Origin: a virus
Reading direction: 5' to 3' (one strand)
Length of the DNA stretch: 64,000 nt
Virus record (IMG/VR): IMGVR_UViG_3300046474_000061
Span: 1 to 64,000 of that record
The notes below the pieces were generated by a model. It had not been told where the DNA came from, searched no databases, and saw only the letters and a list, made by a program, of their open reading frames with translations. Both the position numbers and the translations under genes were made by a program. Within the stretch, counting starts at the first letter, position 1. Each line of letters opens with the position of its first letter. Shown here piece by piece: positions 1-9,657 of this stretch.

Positions 1-762
1 CGCGATCTTACCGTTAGAAAGCTGTTCGCCTTCCTGGAAGTCACGGTCAACAAACTTCGAATTTTCGTCCATCAGGATTTCGAGGAACACCGGATCAACA
101 ACAACCCAACGACCTTCCTTCTCAACATTCTGCTGGTCGAGCAGACGATTGAAGCGGTTGAGGATCTGAAGAGGAGTTGCATCATAGGTGCCCGAAACAC
201 CAACAGCAATCGAGTCAGAGGCAGAGCCACCCGAGACGAAGGAGTTACGTGCAAGCTTGTGGACTGCGAAGAGTTCGTCAGCATCAGCCGAAGATTCTGC
301 CTTCGTACCAACAGCAGCCGAACGAGCCGTCCAAACACCAGAGATCTTTTCGTAGCCCGTAAGGTAACCAAGAACGTCTTCGTCGTATTCCTGTGCGAGC
401 TTGTAGGCTGCACGATCAGTTGCGAGTTCGAGCCAGTTAACATGGGACTGCTTCTTTTCGATGTCGTCGATCTGGAACTGGAATGCATTCGCACGGTCAA
501 CGATCAGGGTGAAGTCCTGGTCTTCGAGGTCCTGCGAAGTCATCTGAGTACCACGAGCATACTTGCTGATCGCGATTTCAGGTTCCTTGATGATCTGTAC
601 CGAGTCACCATAGTTAGAGATTTCGCCGAAGTAGTCAGAGTTCGTGATGTCCTCAACGACCGAAGTCTTGCGGAACTGCTTCTGAACCTTCTGCGAGTAG
701 ATTACCGGGCTAAATTTGCCATTAGGCAGGTTGCCATAGCCGGTTGCGCTTTGAAATGCCAT
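1..762 (-). CDS. major capsid protein, partial (C-terminus beyond left edge)
   Basis: Reading leftward from ATG at 762-760, the frame stays open to the window edge and gives 254 residues starting MAFQSATGYGNLPNGKFSP. Composition and position fit a tailed-phage coat protein: no low-complexity sequence, many conserved-looking polar and aromatic residues, directly downstream of the scaffold gene in a late operon, and a good AGGAG Shine-Dalgarno sequence 9 bases before the ATG. It would form the icosahedral head shell. Identity rests on gene order and overall look rather than a catalytic motif. The stop codon lies outside the window. Confidence 0.85.
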   Translation of the reverse strand, partial: MAFQSATGYGNLPNGKFSPVIYSQKVQKQFRKTSVVEDITNSDYFGEISNYGDSVQIIKEPEIAISKYARGTQMTSQDLEDQDFTLIVDRANAFQFQIDDIEKKQSHVNWLELATDRAAYKLAQEYDEDVLGYLTGYEKISGVWTARSAAVGTKAESSADADELFAVHKLARNSFVSGGSASDSIAVGVSGTYDATPLQILNRFNRLLDQQNVEKEGRWVVVDPVFLEILMDENSKFVDRDFQEGEQLSNGKIA

Positions 763-847
763 TTTAATATTCTCCTAAATAAATTGATTGTTTCTTTGTG
801 AGATAGATCAAATCACTTAGTAGAGGTCATTCAGTCTAGGTTGTCCC

Positions 848-874
848 GTCCTACCAATGGTTAGTCAGTAGGAC
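848..874 (-). promoter_or_regulatory. hairpin between scaffold and capsid genes
   Basis: A 7-bp perfect inverted repeat (GTCCTAC at 848-854, GTAGGAC at 868-874) lies in the 172-bp gap between the scaffold and capsid genes. There is no U-tract on the minus-strand side, so it is not a classical terminator. An RNA processing or stability element before the highly expressed capsid gene is possible. The rest of the gap shows nothing else clear. Confidence 0.4.
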
Positions 875-934
875 AGGGGCTATTCTTTATGAGTGGTCTT
901 CTAAATTCTGTCTATGTTGCAAGACACTTATGGA

Positions 935-1735
935 TTAACGGGCACCACCCGAGATATCCATATGGATCTTACCTTTGCGATGAGCTTCCATAATCTTATC
1001 TTCATTCTGGTCAAACCAGCGAGGATTCTTACGGCTTTCGCGTTCGATCTGAGACTCAGAAAAATCGTAGTCTCCGTCACTATCAGGCTCTTCAACAGCA
1101 GCAGATTTGCGTACCACCTTGGCAGCATCTCTTGGATCAACATCATCATCCACCTTGGACTTAGATGCTTTGCCGTTAACAGCCTTATACTTGTCAATAA
1201 CAAAAGCAGCTTCATCGACATTCAGGCTCTTATAGATTGCGTCCTGATATCGAGTAGACTGAGATTGTAGCCAAGTATGGAAATCCGGAGAGCTAGTTAG
1301 CTTATCCAGATCGGGATGTAGTTTCTTGAGTTCAGCCAGAGCTTTCTCAAAATTCAAGTTGTCTTCTTTTTGTTCAAGGTCCTTAAGCTTCGCAGTAGTC
1401 TTTGCGGTAGCTTCTCCAATTCGCTTCTGGACGATCGTTTCCAGAATGTTAGCGAACTCAGGATATTCCTTAACCCAAGCTTCAATTTCTGCGTCAGACT
1501 TAGGTGCCTTGAGCTGGCCCCGGAGAGCCTGATCTAGCTTATGTTCGAGTTCAGCGACTCGATCAGATGCCTCTTTTACTTTAGCATCGGTGTGTCGCCT
1601 CAGATCCCCGTATCGATTCTTCCAGACAGTGTCCTCAACGGTCTTTGCTGGTTCCTTCATTTCGTTATCGAATGCTTCCATTGCCTCAACTTCAGCGGTT
1701 TCGAGTTCCTTACGGGGATTACGATATTTAGCCAT
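935..1735 (-). CDS. capsid assembly scaffolding protein
   Basis: The product is 266 aa, very charged and helical with heptad-like stretches, acidic in the centre (VDDDVDPRD) and basic at the C-terminus (about residues 245-266). Podovirus scaffolds have this composition, and the gene lies between the portal/lysin block and the coat gene. It would direct coat polymerisation and leave before packaging matures. The start ATG has an AGGAG-type ribosome site. Confidence 0.8.
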   Translation of the reverse strand: MAKYRNPRKELETAEVEAMEAFDNEMKEPAKTVEDTVWKNRYGDLRRHTDAKVKEASDRVAELEHKLDQALRGQLKAPKSDAEIEAWVKEYPEFANILETIVQKRIGEATAKTTAKLKDLEQKEDNLNFEKALAELKKLHPDLDKLTSSPDFHTWLQSQSTRYQDAIYKSLNVDEAAFVIDKYKAVNGKASKSKVDDDVDPRDAAKVVRKSAAVEEPDSDGDYDFSESQIERESRKNPRWFDQNEDKIMEAHRKGKIHMDISGGAR

Positions 1736-1803
1736 GTATTAGATTCTCCTTTTGGGGCCACAAGTAGTTCCATTATTGGAAGGTTATGGGTAGCCTTTAG
1801 TTG

Positions 1804-3918
1804 TTAATTTTCTCCATCAGAGCGATCTCTCGCACCCTTGGACTGTGTACCGGATGAAGACCTTTGGCCCCATCCACCTCCCGTTGATACCGTAGTAGTC
1901 TTCGTTGCCGAAGCTCCCATAGGAGAAGAAGCAAAACCAGATCTACTGGAATCGTTCGTACTCTTTGAAGTATCATTGGATGCTGGTCTGTTAGATCCCA
2001 TAGCTGTAGGTGAACTCATCAAACCCATACTCTGTCTCTGACTATCAATACTTGGAGTACTGACAGTACCGGTGACATTAGGAGTAAAAGAAGCTGATGT
2101 GTTAAATGCAGTCTTAGGACCAACAAGATTATCTGCGGTCTTTACCGTTCCGGCTGAGGCGTACTCAGGTAGGGAACCAAAGGTATGTGGACCGATTGTA
2201 GTAGCGTCCTTCATGGAAGAAGACCATTCGGGACTTACAGTATTTGCATGATACGAAGTGAACCCTGTATTATATTGTTCAGGGGCACCTGCATAAGTAG
2301 AAACAAGAGAGTCATATGCTCCTTTGTTTGCATTGTAATTTGCCTTAGCGGTTGCAGTAGAAGCTGCATTGTTCCAAGTAGAGTATTGCTTAGGTGCCTG
2401 AATGGCAGCACTAATAGAACCATACTTAGATGCTCGGTTATCCATCGTAGAGAGGATACCCATTGCTTCTTGTTTACCAATATCAGAATTAAGATCAGTC
2501 TTTGACAAATCAATTTCACCAGCCAAGGTCATAGCCATGTTGGTACGAGTATCGTTGTCAAAGCGACCGGGGTCCATCTGTCCAGGATTAGCAAAACCTC
2601 TCGCTAGAGAGTCGTCTAGCTGTCTACCGTTGGGACGAGTTTCAGGAGTTGGTGCACCATTCTCTACTGCACGGTCATAATAACAACCGGGCATTTCCTT
2701 GGTGGCACGAGCGTTATCAAGATCACCAGCCCACTGTTGACCAAGAGAAGCCCACTGAGGACCACCCGGATGTTCAGCATCAAGGGGCATAGTATCGATG
2801 TGCATCGTATTGGCACCCATATACTCTTTGCCCATACCGAAGTTGGCATCGTAACGAGCAGCCATACCTTGTGCTACATCATGGATCTGTTGTGCATCCT
2901 GTGGATTGTTAATATCTAGTTTACGTCCAGAGGGATCCCGTATGTCCAAGTCGGCGGCATATCCTTGTGGGTGTCTATGAGCTGTGCCGACTGCTTTGTG
3001 TCCTTCAGGCTCTTGCCCGGAAGTGACGTTAACAGAGTAGCCAGAGCCGAGAACGTCAGTAACAACATCAGATACCTTATTACCAATACCAGAGGTAGGA
3101 ACCTGTGATCGCCCTTTGTTCTCAAGGTCATAATTAACCTGAGCCATGTCTCTGGTAGGTAGGTCAGGATCATCAAAGGTATTAGCAAACTCACCAAGAC
3201 CAAGTCCGTGGAGAGCAACATGATTTGCACTAGGCTTAGTCCCCTGTTTGTCTTTAAGGTTGTAAACGTTCTGCTCTGGTTGATAAGGGCCAAGAGCTGA
3301 CTCTTCTTGCATACCCTTGAGATCTTGTTTGTATTCTTTGATATTCTGTTTACGCTCGTCGGGAGTAGCCTCAGTAAGACCACCTGCGAGAAGTCCACGC
3401 TTACGTGCTTCATCGGGGGTCATCTGAGTACGCTTATCTCTGTCGAGAGCACCAAGACCTACAGAGTAGACATTAGGATTTTCATTGAATTTCACATCTG
3501 CTACATAACCACGGTTATCTTTCACAAGACCCTTGATGTTCTTACCGACACCATTATCTTCGAGTCCGAGATATTCACGGGCCTTATTAACACCGTGTAC
3601 GTTACGAGCATTCATTGCCGTATTGACGCCCTTAGCTACCATGCCCGGAAGACCGGGGACCAAGGAAGCAAGTTCCATCACTTTTGGCTTATCGTAGAAC
3701 CCGAAGTTATTAGAAGCATCGGGATTATTATCTGCATTATAGTGGTCAGCCCAAGCATTACCTTCGCCACGAGGAAGGATCTTTTTGATTTCCTCAGCGT
3801 CAGCGTCTTGAACTTGAGCATCACTCTTAGCCACCTCACGCTGGCTGACCTCTTGGCCAGTCTCAGCGGAGATGAACTTTTCTTTTCCGTCCTCGATAAT
3901 TCTAAAGACCGTATCCAT
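1804..3918 (-). CDS. virion peptidoglycan hydrolase with M15-like peptidase and SleB-like domains
   Basis: A 704-aa protein. About residues 280-385 carry an M15/VanY-type zinc peptidase pattern: HRHPQGYAADLDI, with a later MHID supplying the third metal ligand. About residues 465-590 match the cell-wall hydrolase (SleB/Hydrolase_2) pattern: LAGEI near the start, an MDNR motif, QYSTW, then a YHANTVSPEW segment and GPHTFGS. The C-terminal 100 residues are Ser/Thr/Gly-rich. Lying in the structural operon beside the portal and scaffold, it is most likely a virion-carried lysin that opens peptidoglycan at entry rather than the lysis endolysin. Cleavage specificity cannot be read from sequence. Confidence 0.75.
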   Translation of the reverse strand: MDTVFRIIEDGKEKFISAETGQEVSQREVAKSDAQVQDADAEEIKKILPRGEGNAWADHYNADNNPDASNNFGFYDKPKVMELASLVPGLPGMVAKGVNTAMNARNVHGVNKAREYLGLEDNGVGKNIKGLVKDNRGYVADVKFNENPNVYSVGLGALDRDKRTQMTPDEARKRGLLAGGLTEATPDERKQNIKEYKQDLKGMQEESALGPYQPEQNVYNLKDKQGTKPSANHVALHGLGLGEFANTFDDPDLPTRDMAQVNYDLENKGRSQVPTSGIGNKVSDVVTDVLGSGYSVNVTSGQEPEGHKAVGTAHRHPQGYAADLDIRDPSGRKLDINNPQDAQQIHDVAQGMAARYDANFGMGKEYMGANTMHIDTMPLDAEHPGGPQWASLGQQWAGDLDNARATKEMPGCYYDRAVENGAPTPETRPNGRQLDDSLARGFANPGQMDPGRFDNDTRTNMAMTLAGEIDLSKTDLNSDIGKQEAMGILSTMDNRASKYGSISAAIQAPKQYSTWNNAASTATAKANYNANKGAYDSLVSTYAGAPEQYNTGFTSYHANTVSPEWSSSMKDATTIGPHTFGSLPEYASAGTVKTADNLVGPKTAFNTSASFTPNVTGTVSTPSIDSQRQSMGLMSSPTAMGSNRPASNDTSKSTNDSSRSGFASSPMGASATKTTTVSTGGGWGQRSSSGTQSKGARDRSDGEN

Positions 3919-3920
3919 AT

Positions 3921-4136
3921 TTAATCCTTCGAGTTGTTAACTTCCTCCCGAAGGTTTAGAAGTCTCTTGATCTCATTGACTGAACCCTGTAGATACTGAA
4001 CTCTATTGAAGTCTTGAGCAGCGAGGAGTTCGTTCTTTAGAAATTCAACCCGAAGGTTGACATAGTGCTCTAAGGCATCCATATCATTCTTCGAGTTTAC
4101 GAGTAGGTATAGTTTGTTAGCGTCTTCTCTTTTCAT
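3921..4136 (-). CDS. small charged helical protein, unknown function
   Basis: A 71-aa product with an almost wholly helical, charged composition. It is packed 2 bases from the downstream lysin gene and 3 bases from the portal stop, so it belongs to the same late operon. No family is recognised. A small head or connector accessory protein is possible from position only. Confidence 0.65.
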   Translation of the reverse strand: MKREDANKLYLLVNSKNDMDALEHYVNLRVEFLKNELLAAQDFNRVQYLQGSVNEIKRLLNLREEVNNSKD

Positions 4137-4139
4137 TTA

Positions 4140-6287
4140 TTACGCCTTTGGTACAGGAGCCTGATTACTGGAGAAACCTGCCTCACCCGGAGGAGGAGCA
4201 GCACCCGGTCCAATATTGCCACCACCATTCTGAGTTGGATCAGAAGGAGAAGGAGGACCACCGGCACCTGCAGCAGCAGGATCTTGTGGAGCCATACCAG
4301 ACAGAGCAGCCATCTTCTTCATTTGCATTGCTTGAATAGCAGCAGCTCTTGGGTCGTTGATTACTTTATCTTCATCGAGATCCAGACTGGAAGCATATTC
4401 GCGAAGGATGTAATCCCACTTAATGAATGGAGCCATCTGAGGATTAGGTGCAGCGAACTGTGCCAACTGGAGGAGTCTTTGTGAACGAATCTCGTTACGC
4501 ATGAGGCTTTCGGTACCCTTAGCCACGACAGTGAGATCTCCAATGAAATCCTCGGAGAAGTTAAACTGCATGTTAAAGGCGAAGAGAGCCTTACCAAGAG
4601 GCGCGAGAAGAAAGTCATCAATGTTCCTAACTACGGCTTTAATGTTCTGAGCGGCAGCACCCATAAGCATCGACATACCAGCAGCAGTTCTACCCATGCC
4701 ACCCTGAACACCTGTTTGACCATGTGCATAGGAAGGCATACCAGTTGCTTCATCTGATAGTTCACGAGCCTTATCGAAAGCCTGTAGAGCTTCGTTGGTG
4801 TGACTGTCGATCTTAATGTTATTAACTGCCTGTCCCGGAGGACCACCAGATCGTCTAAAGACTTTACCCGGAAAGAGTTCCATATTCTGGCCCGGTACGA
4901 GGTAGTCTTCATTGACTTCAAGAATGACGTTAGAGCTAAGAGCAGCATTGTCTACTGCCAGTCGCATAAAGCCATTCATGAGGAGCTGTGTATCCAGCAT
5001 GTTCTCAGCAACACCTACACCGAAGATCGAGTAAGGGTTAACTTCATAAGGGATAATGTTAAAAGGAATACGAGCAGGAGTGAATGGGTTGAAGACCAGA
5101 CGGAGGACATGAGAACCGGAGATCCAAGCATTAACTTGTACCTGATCCTGTCCCTTGAATTCCTTCGGGATCTTAATACCATTTTCCTTAGCTACCTCAG
5201 TGTCAACCAAACCCCAATACTCATAGACTTCCCAACGTTCAGTGACGGAGAGGTCATTCTGGTTGAGGGCTACGAGTGAAGTTTCCCAATCCTTCTGTTG
5301 ATAGGAAGGGCCTTCAGAGATGAGCTTTTCAATATTCTTGCCACGGAAGAAGGGACGCTTCTTGAGGGCACGAAGATCAGTCTTTGACATCCTATGACGC
5401 TGGATCATCTTTTCGACTTCAGACATGTTACGAGCATCTGCATCAGGATAAAGATCCCAACAGGATACATACTCTACATGAGGGATAGTCTTAATCTCAG
5501 GGGCATAAGAACCATCTTCATTCCACTTCGGATATTCACGATCAATTGCGAAAGGACCCTTAAAGCAACCAGTGCCGAGGAGGGCCATTTCAAAGATCGT
5601 AGAACGAAGGGACTTGGAAGCATTAGCCTCATCAAGCTGATCGAGGATTTTCTTTTCCATCTTCCGAGCTGCTTCTTTGGCAGGTTCGAAAGTGATGTCT
5701 GTAGGCAAGAAGCCAGGACCCGGTTTAACGTCATCCTTCACAGGCTCAAGCATGTTCCTCTTAGGACCAAACAGCTTAGCGATTTGCGGGGCCATCTGAG
5801 AGCTGTGAGAGGCATTCTGCGGTCCTTGGGGCTGTGGACCCTGTGGAGCAGTTTGTGGCTGTGAGGCTGCCTGTGTGTCAATGTGTACCGTTCCTTCTAC
5901 ACCCAAGGGAAGCAGAGGAGCATCGATACCAATTGGGAACTTATTGCCTGCAAATAGAACGTCACAGATCTGAGCTACAGCAGCTTGGACCTTAGTCTTC
6001 GTAATCTTGATGAATGCCTTAGACTTTTCAGTAGATGTGAACTGAGTCGTAGGACCATAGATACCACGATAATTCCTGTAGCACTCAAGCCAACGAGTTT
6101 CGTCAGATTTTCTCTTTCGCTCTGAACGGTGGAAATCTTCCATGATCGATTCAACAAGCTTAGAGAATTTAATATCATCTTGTGAGATATCGGTGGCTTC
6201 AGGAACAGAGACCGCAGCAGAAGGGTCTTGAGATGTCTCTACTGAGAGATCCTTATTAAGCGGTGGTTCATTCATAAATGAAGCCAT
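4140..6287 (-). CDS. portal (head-tail connector) protein
   Basis: A 715-aa protein with podovirus portal features: a charged N-terminal helical region (RKRKSDETRWLECYRNYRG, near residue 60), a long central wing/stem region, and a C-terminal region with GRTAAGMSMLMGAAAQNIK and a Pro/Gly-rich tail. It would form the dodecameric DNA channel at one head vertex, dock the terminase and hold the tail. Its place between terminase and scaffold genes fits. Pro/Gln-rich insertions around residues 140-160 are unlike compact portals. Confidence 0.85.
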   Translation of the reverse strand: MASFMNEPPLNKDLSVETSQDPSAAVSVPEATDISQDDIKFSKLVESIMEDFHRSERKRKSDETRWLECYRNYRGIYGPTTQFTSTEKSKAFIKITKTKVQAAVAQICDVLFAGNKFPIGIDAPLLPLGVEGTVHIDTQAASQPQTAPQGPQPQGPQNASHSSQMAPQIAKLFGPKRNMLEPVKDDVKPGPGFLPTDITFEPAKEAARKMEKKILDQLDEANASKSLRSTIFEMALLGTGCFKGPFAIDREYPKWNEDGSYAPEIKTIPHVEYVSCWDLYPDADARNMSEVEKMIQRHRMSKTDLRALKKRPFFRGKNIEKLISEGPSYQQKDWETSLVALNQNDLSVTERWEVYEYWGLVDTEVAKENGIKIPKEFKGQDQVQVNAWISGSHVLRLVFNPFTPARIPFNIIPYEVNPYSIFGVGVAENMLDTQLLMNGFMRLAVDNAALSSNVILEVNEDYLVPGQNMELFPGKVFRRSGGPPGQAVNNIKIDSHTNEALQAFDKARELSDEATGMPSYAHGQTGVQGGMGRTAAGMSMLMGAAAQNIKAVVRNIDDFLLAPLGKALFAFNMQFNFSEDFIGDLTVVAKGTESLMRNEIRSQRLLQLAQFAAPNPQMAPFIKWDYILREYASSLDLDEDKVINDPRAAAIQAMQMKKMAALSGMAPQDPAAAGAGGPPSPSDPTQNGGGNIGPGAAPPPGEAGFSSNQAPVPKA

Positions 6288-6301
6288 TTAAATCTCCTTA
6301 A

Positions 6302-7954
6302 TTATATTAGGGCAGCGTCTATCCACATGGTAGTTGCTGCATCGAGAATTGCTTGTCCACCCTTACTACCACTAGCTACACGAGGATGAGTACCATCGTC
6401 AGAGATGTACGAAATACCCGGTAGGGCAGAATAAGTATCTCCGACCTGCTGTGTGTTTGTCCATGCAGAGGACACAGTAATATCACCATTAGTGTTACTA
6501 CTACCACTTCGAAGAATACCAGCGTTTGCACCAGTGATTGCCTGAACAATACCGTTCTGAATCGTGTTAGTACCTCTGTTATAATCAGAGTTCCATCGAC
6601 TAGTAGAAATTACGGAGCTTACTGTGATAGTTTGGTTGGCTGCAAGCAATGCATCTTCGCCAGCGACTTTCCAACGACCTGCATCTCGACTTGGTTCCAT
6701 GGAGTCAGCCCATTCCATATAGCCATCAAATACTCCAGAGCGTACCCAAGTATTGAACAGTCCACGAGATGAGGCAGACCCGGCATCAAAAAATCCACTG
6801 TAAGAAGACATATGTCCAGGAGACATAGTTACCTTCCACGGAATAAGAGTAATCGTACCGGTGGCTGGAGTAGTACCAGAGCCTATAAACAAGAATGAAA
6901 CAGTGTTGGCACCAGTGTTAATCGATGTACAAATATGAGTACCGTTGTATTCAGCTTGGTTGGCACCAGAGAAAGTATAAGCCATACCTACCATGAACTG
7001 AGAAGCATCTGCAACAGTGGCAGTCATAGTAGTTCCAGATGAAGTCATCGTGGTAACGTTGATTGCCGTGATAGAAGCTTTTGTACGCGGAAGCATAGTG
7101 GTGTGAACCCACTTCATACTACTTGCACGAACCATATCTCTCATGGTTGTAATGTAACCCTGTAGAGTGGCAAGAGCCGTACCAGCACCAAAGTCATTAG
7201 TGCCCCAATTAGATACTACATGTGTGACACCAAGAGTTGCTGCCAGAGCAGTCTGTCTGGTGAAGTTAACTCCACTGCTAGCCCCGTAGGTTGCAGCAGT
7301 AGTTCCAGTGATAGAGGCATGATAGGCAGGGCATTTGCTAGCGGTGGCGTTATATACTGCACCACCATTGTTGGTCATGATACTGTCGCCGACAGCGAAT
7401 AGTGCTACCTTCTTCAGTAGGCTTTTCTTTGCCTTAGTTAATACACCAGCAAATCCAAGTCGAATAATATACTTCTGACCGTTAGGGACAGTAGAGGAGA
7501 GATTGATCTTAAAGCTTGCACCAGCAGGAATTACTGTGGCTAGGTCTACGTCATCAGTTTTGATATGAGAACCGTCTGGAACGGTGACGGTCGTGTTACC
7601 ACCAGATGCGATGTTTGTAGTAGTACCACCAATAGGGTATTCGACATTACCAGTCACGTCATAAGTATTTCCAGTAGAAATCGTACCAGATGTGGTAAGC
7701 CCCCAGCCTTGGAGTGCAACAGAAGCAGTGGTAATACTAGCACCACTCTCATTTACCAAAGTCGCTGAGTAAGTCTTGGTTGTACCATCTCCAGTCAACT
7801 GGCTAGTCTCACCGTTGTTACCTGGACCATAGAGTCTGGTAGCAAGACGAGAGATTACAACATCATTTACTTGGTTTGTACCCATATAAACAGAGAGGCT
7901 TGTAGATCCAAGGTAAATATTACCAGCCTGTGTCGAACCGATATAAATAGTCAT
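6302..7954 (-). CDS. SGNH/GDSL hydrolase-type tail fibre or spike protein
   Basis: A 550-aa protein. The N-terminal 60 residues hold short repeats (IYIGSTQ, IYLGSTS, VYMGTNQ) typical of virion attachment segments. About residues 180-290 show SGNH-family blocks: AVGDSIMTNN (block I Ser), then NWGTNDFG (block III Asn). DDGTHP near the C-terminus supplies the block V Asp-x-x-His. Such domains in phage fibres deacetylate or esterolyse surface polysaccharide. The substrate is not predictable. It overlaps the next small gene by 4 bases. Confidence 0.75.
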   Translation of the reverse strand: MTIYIGSTQAGNIYLGSTSLSVYMGTNQVNDVVISRLATRLYGPGNNGETSQLTGDGTTKTYSATLVNESGASITTASVALQGWGLTTSGTISTGNTYDVTGNVEYPIGGTTTNIASGGNTTVTVPDGSHIKTDDVDLATVIPAGASFKINLSSTVPNGQKYIIRLGFAGVLTKAKKSLLKKVALFAVGDSIMTNNGGAVYNATASKCPAYHASITGTTAATYGASSGVNFTRQTALAATLGVTHVVSNWGTNDFGAGTALATLQGYITTMRDMVRASSMKWVHTTMLPRTKASITAINVTTMTSSGTTMTATVADASQFMVGMAYTFSGANQAEYNGTHICTSINTGANTVSFLFIGSGTTPATGTITLIPWKVTMSPGHMSSYSGFFDAGSASSRGLFNTWVRSGVFDGYMEWADSMEPSRDAGRWKVAGEDALLAANQTITVSSVISTSRWNSDYNRGTNTIQNGIVQAITGANAGILRSGSSNTNGDITVSSAWTNTQQVGDTYSALPGISYISDDGTHPRVASGSKGGQAILDAATTMWIDAALI

Positions 7955-8136
7955 GGCGTGGTAATGTAAATGGTGTTTGCATCTTTAGGTGAAAGTGCAT
8001 CGTAAGCAGCCTGAGTCAATACTACAATCTTAGAACCACTACGAATTGCATTTGCCAGTGCATCACCATTTGCACCCGGTGCGATAACGTTAGCCAACTT
8101 ATCGGCAATTATACTACGTGACGTTTCGTTAGCCAT
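7951..8136 (-). CDS. small fibre-associated protein
   Basis: A 61-aa product ending VVLTQAAYDALSPKDANTIY, a short pattern often found in phage fibre and baseplate accessory proteins and at fibre trimerisation points. Its stop overlaps the start of the SGNH fibre gene, suggesting translational coupling and a role in that fibre's folding or attachment. Family assignment is from the motif alone. Confidence 0.6.
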   Translation of the reverse strand: MANETSRSIIADKLANVIAPGANGDALANAIRSGSKIVVLTQAAYDALSPKDANTIYITTP

Positions 8137-8145
8137 TGTTTACTC

Positions 8146-8433
8146 CTATTCGTCGTATGGATTCTCAGCAAAGCCCACGAAAGAATTCATGAGCAAAAAC
8201 TTCGACCTTTCCAAATCCCATATGATCTTTGCAGGATCACCAGAAGTTGTGGCAAAGTAAGTATTATCTTTGTCGTCATAAGTACCAATGATGATTACGT
8301 CATCAAAGTTCCTCTCAAGTGCAGCCTGAATAGCCTGTTCAACTTTTACCTTATCCTCTTCTACGAGAGCGGTTTCGAGTGCTTCAAAGTCAATCTCTTC
8401 AGCACCGGGGAACTTAATGACGTTATCATCCAT
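8146..8433 (-). CDS. hypothetical protein, acidic, 95 aa
   Basis: A 95-aa acidic protein beginning MDDNVIKFPGAEEIDFEAL. A FDDVIIIGTYDD strand segment suggests a compact alpha/beta fold. It is tightly packed in the late operon. The family resembles small phage proteins of unknown role; no motif allows a function call. Confidence 0.65.
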   Translation of the reverse strand: MDDNVIKFPGAEEIDFEALETALVEEDKVKVEQAIQAALERNFDDVIIIGTYDDKDNTYFATTSGDPAKIIWDLERSKFLLMNSFVGFAENPYDE

Positions 8434-8436
8434 GAA

Positions 8437-8625
8437 TTACTTACCCTTCGTGGTATGCGGGAAGAAGTCAAAATCCTTCATCGTATCGACCTGCTTGATT
8501 ACGCTATCGACTTGATCAGGACTCATTCCTCTGTCAGGAACTTTATGAGCCTGCTTAACTCTGTTGTTAATTCTTTCGGCATCACTATCGATAGCGTCTC
8601 GTCCTTGTTTTGGGAATTTGGCCAT
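8437..8625 (-). CDS. hypothetical protein with C-terminal FFPHTTK motif
   Basis: A 62-aa charged product whose last ten residues (DFFPHTTKGK) echo the C-terminal motif of its upstream neighbour (PFFQHTTKDLMK). Its ATG overlaps the neighbour's stop. The shared tail suggests duplication or a common binding partner. Function unknown. Confidence 0.65.
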   Translation of the reverse strand: MAKFPKQGRDAIDSDAERINNRVKQAHKVPDRGMSPDQVDSVIKQVDTMKDFDFFPHTTKGK

Positions 8626-8924
8626 TACTTCATCAAATCCTTTGTTGTATGTTGAAAGAACGGAAGGTCTCCGTAATTATCATTACTCTTAGTGAACTTA
8701 CCGGGAACAGGGTCCTTAATAGAAGCTGGTTTAGAAGCAGCACTCTTAGTACCGGGATTAGGACCACCCTTACCATCTACGGCATAAGCAATAGGCTCAC
8801 CCTCATTGACAGTCAGAGGTGAAGTCTTCTGTCGTTCCTGTAGAGCATAACCAGCTTCTGCAACCTTACGCTGCTTCTCTGTTTGAATCTCTACGTTATT
8901 CGACTGTCTTCCACCACGTTTCAT
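8625..8924 (-). CDS. hypothetical protein with C-terminal FFQHTTK motif
   Basis: A 99-aa hydrophilic, probably disordered protein, rich in Lys, Gly, Pro and Gln. It carries the FF(P/Q)HTTK tail shared with the next gene. It lies between the PhoH-like gene and small virion-type genes. No known domain seen. Confidence 0.65.
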   Translation of the reverse strand: MKRGGRQSNNVEIQTEKQRKVAEAGYALQERQKTSPLTVNEGEPIAYAVDGKGGPNPGTKSAASKPASIKDPVPGKFTKSNDNYGDLPFFQHTTKDLMK

Positions 8925-8943
8925 ATTCCAATCTCCGTACCAA

Positions 8944-9657
8944 TCACAGACCGTACTCCGCTATAATGAATTCTTTAATGAAGTCGGATCGGACAATGTC
9001 GTCCACACCGAACTCGATGAAATCAACAGACTTGATCTTATTAAGAATGCCCATGAGCTTCTTAAGACCAGTCTCTTCCCTGAAACGTTCACTGGAAAGA
9101 TCGTCCTGTTCGAGGTCTCCGTTTACAATGAAACGGGAGTTATCACCGATACGGGTGATGACAGAACGAACTTCCTGATAGCCCATGTTCTGAGCTTCTT
9201 CGATAATGATAACAGCATCGTCAATGGTAAGACCACGGATGAACGAAGTAGGCATGAATTCAATCAGCTTCTTCTGCTTCAGAATATCGTAAGCATCACC
9301 ACGTCCGAATAGCTGTGAACAAAGACCCACATAAGGGGCCTCATAGTTCTTCATCTTCTCGGAAACACTACCGGGCATGAAGCCGATATCACGGGTAGGG
9401 ACAGCAGAGCGGACAATAACGACCTTCTTCTGTTTCCCCAGCATGACCGACTTCAATGCCAAGTAAAGTGCTACAAATGATTTACCGGTACCGGGCAGCC
9501 CGTGAAGGAAGAGGTGCTGGCCATCTCCCCAACCCCTAAACGCTAAGTCTTGATTTTCAGTCTTAGGCTTGATTGGTGAGAGCGTCACTGAAGGAGCTAC
9601 AAACTCTTTAACAGTTAAACGACTTGCTTGGCGACGTTCCTTACGAGATGTTTTCAA
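8944..9657 (-). CDS. phoH: PhoH-like P-loop ATPase
   Basis: A 237-aa protein with Walker A GLPGTGKS (about residues 53-60), a Walker B-like IIEEAQN (151-157), and a sensor region FIVNGDLEQDD. This is the layout of PhoH-family proteins, related to helicase-type ATPases and common in phages. Its phage role is unproven; proposals include phosphate-starvation response and RNA metabolism. Unusually, it sits inside the late packaging operon just downstream of the large terminase. Confidence 0.85.
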   Translation of the reverse strand: MKTSRKERRQASRLTVKEFVAPSVTLSPIKPKTENQDLAFRGWGDGQHLFLHGLPGTGKSFVALYLALKSVMLGKQKKVVIVRSAVPTRDIGFMPGSVSEKMKNYEAPYVGLCSQLFGRGDAYDILKQKKLIEFMPTSFIRGLTIDDAVIIIEEAQNMGYQEVRSVITRIGDNSRFIVNGDLEQDDLSSERFREETGLKKLMGILNKIKSVDFIEFGVDDIVRSDFIKEFIIAEYGL

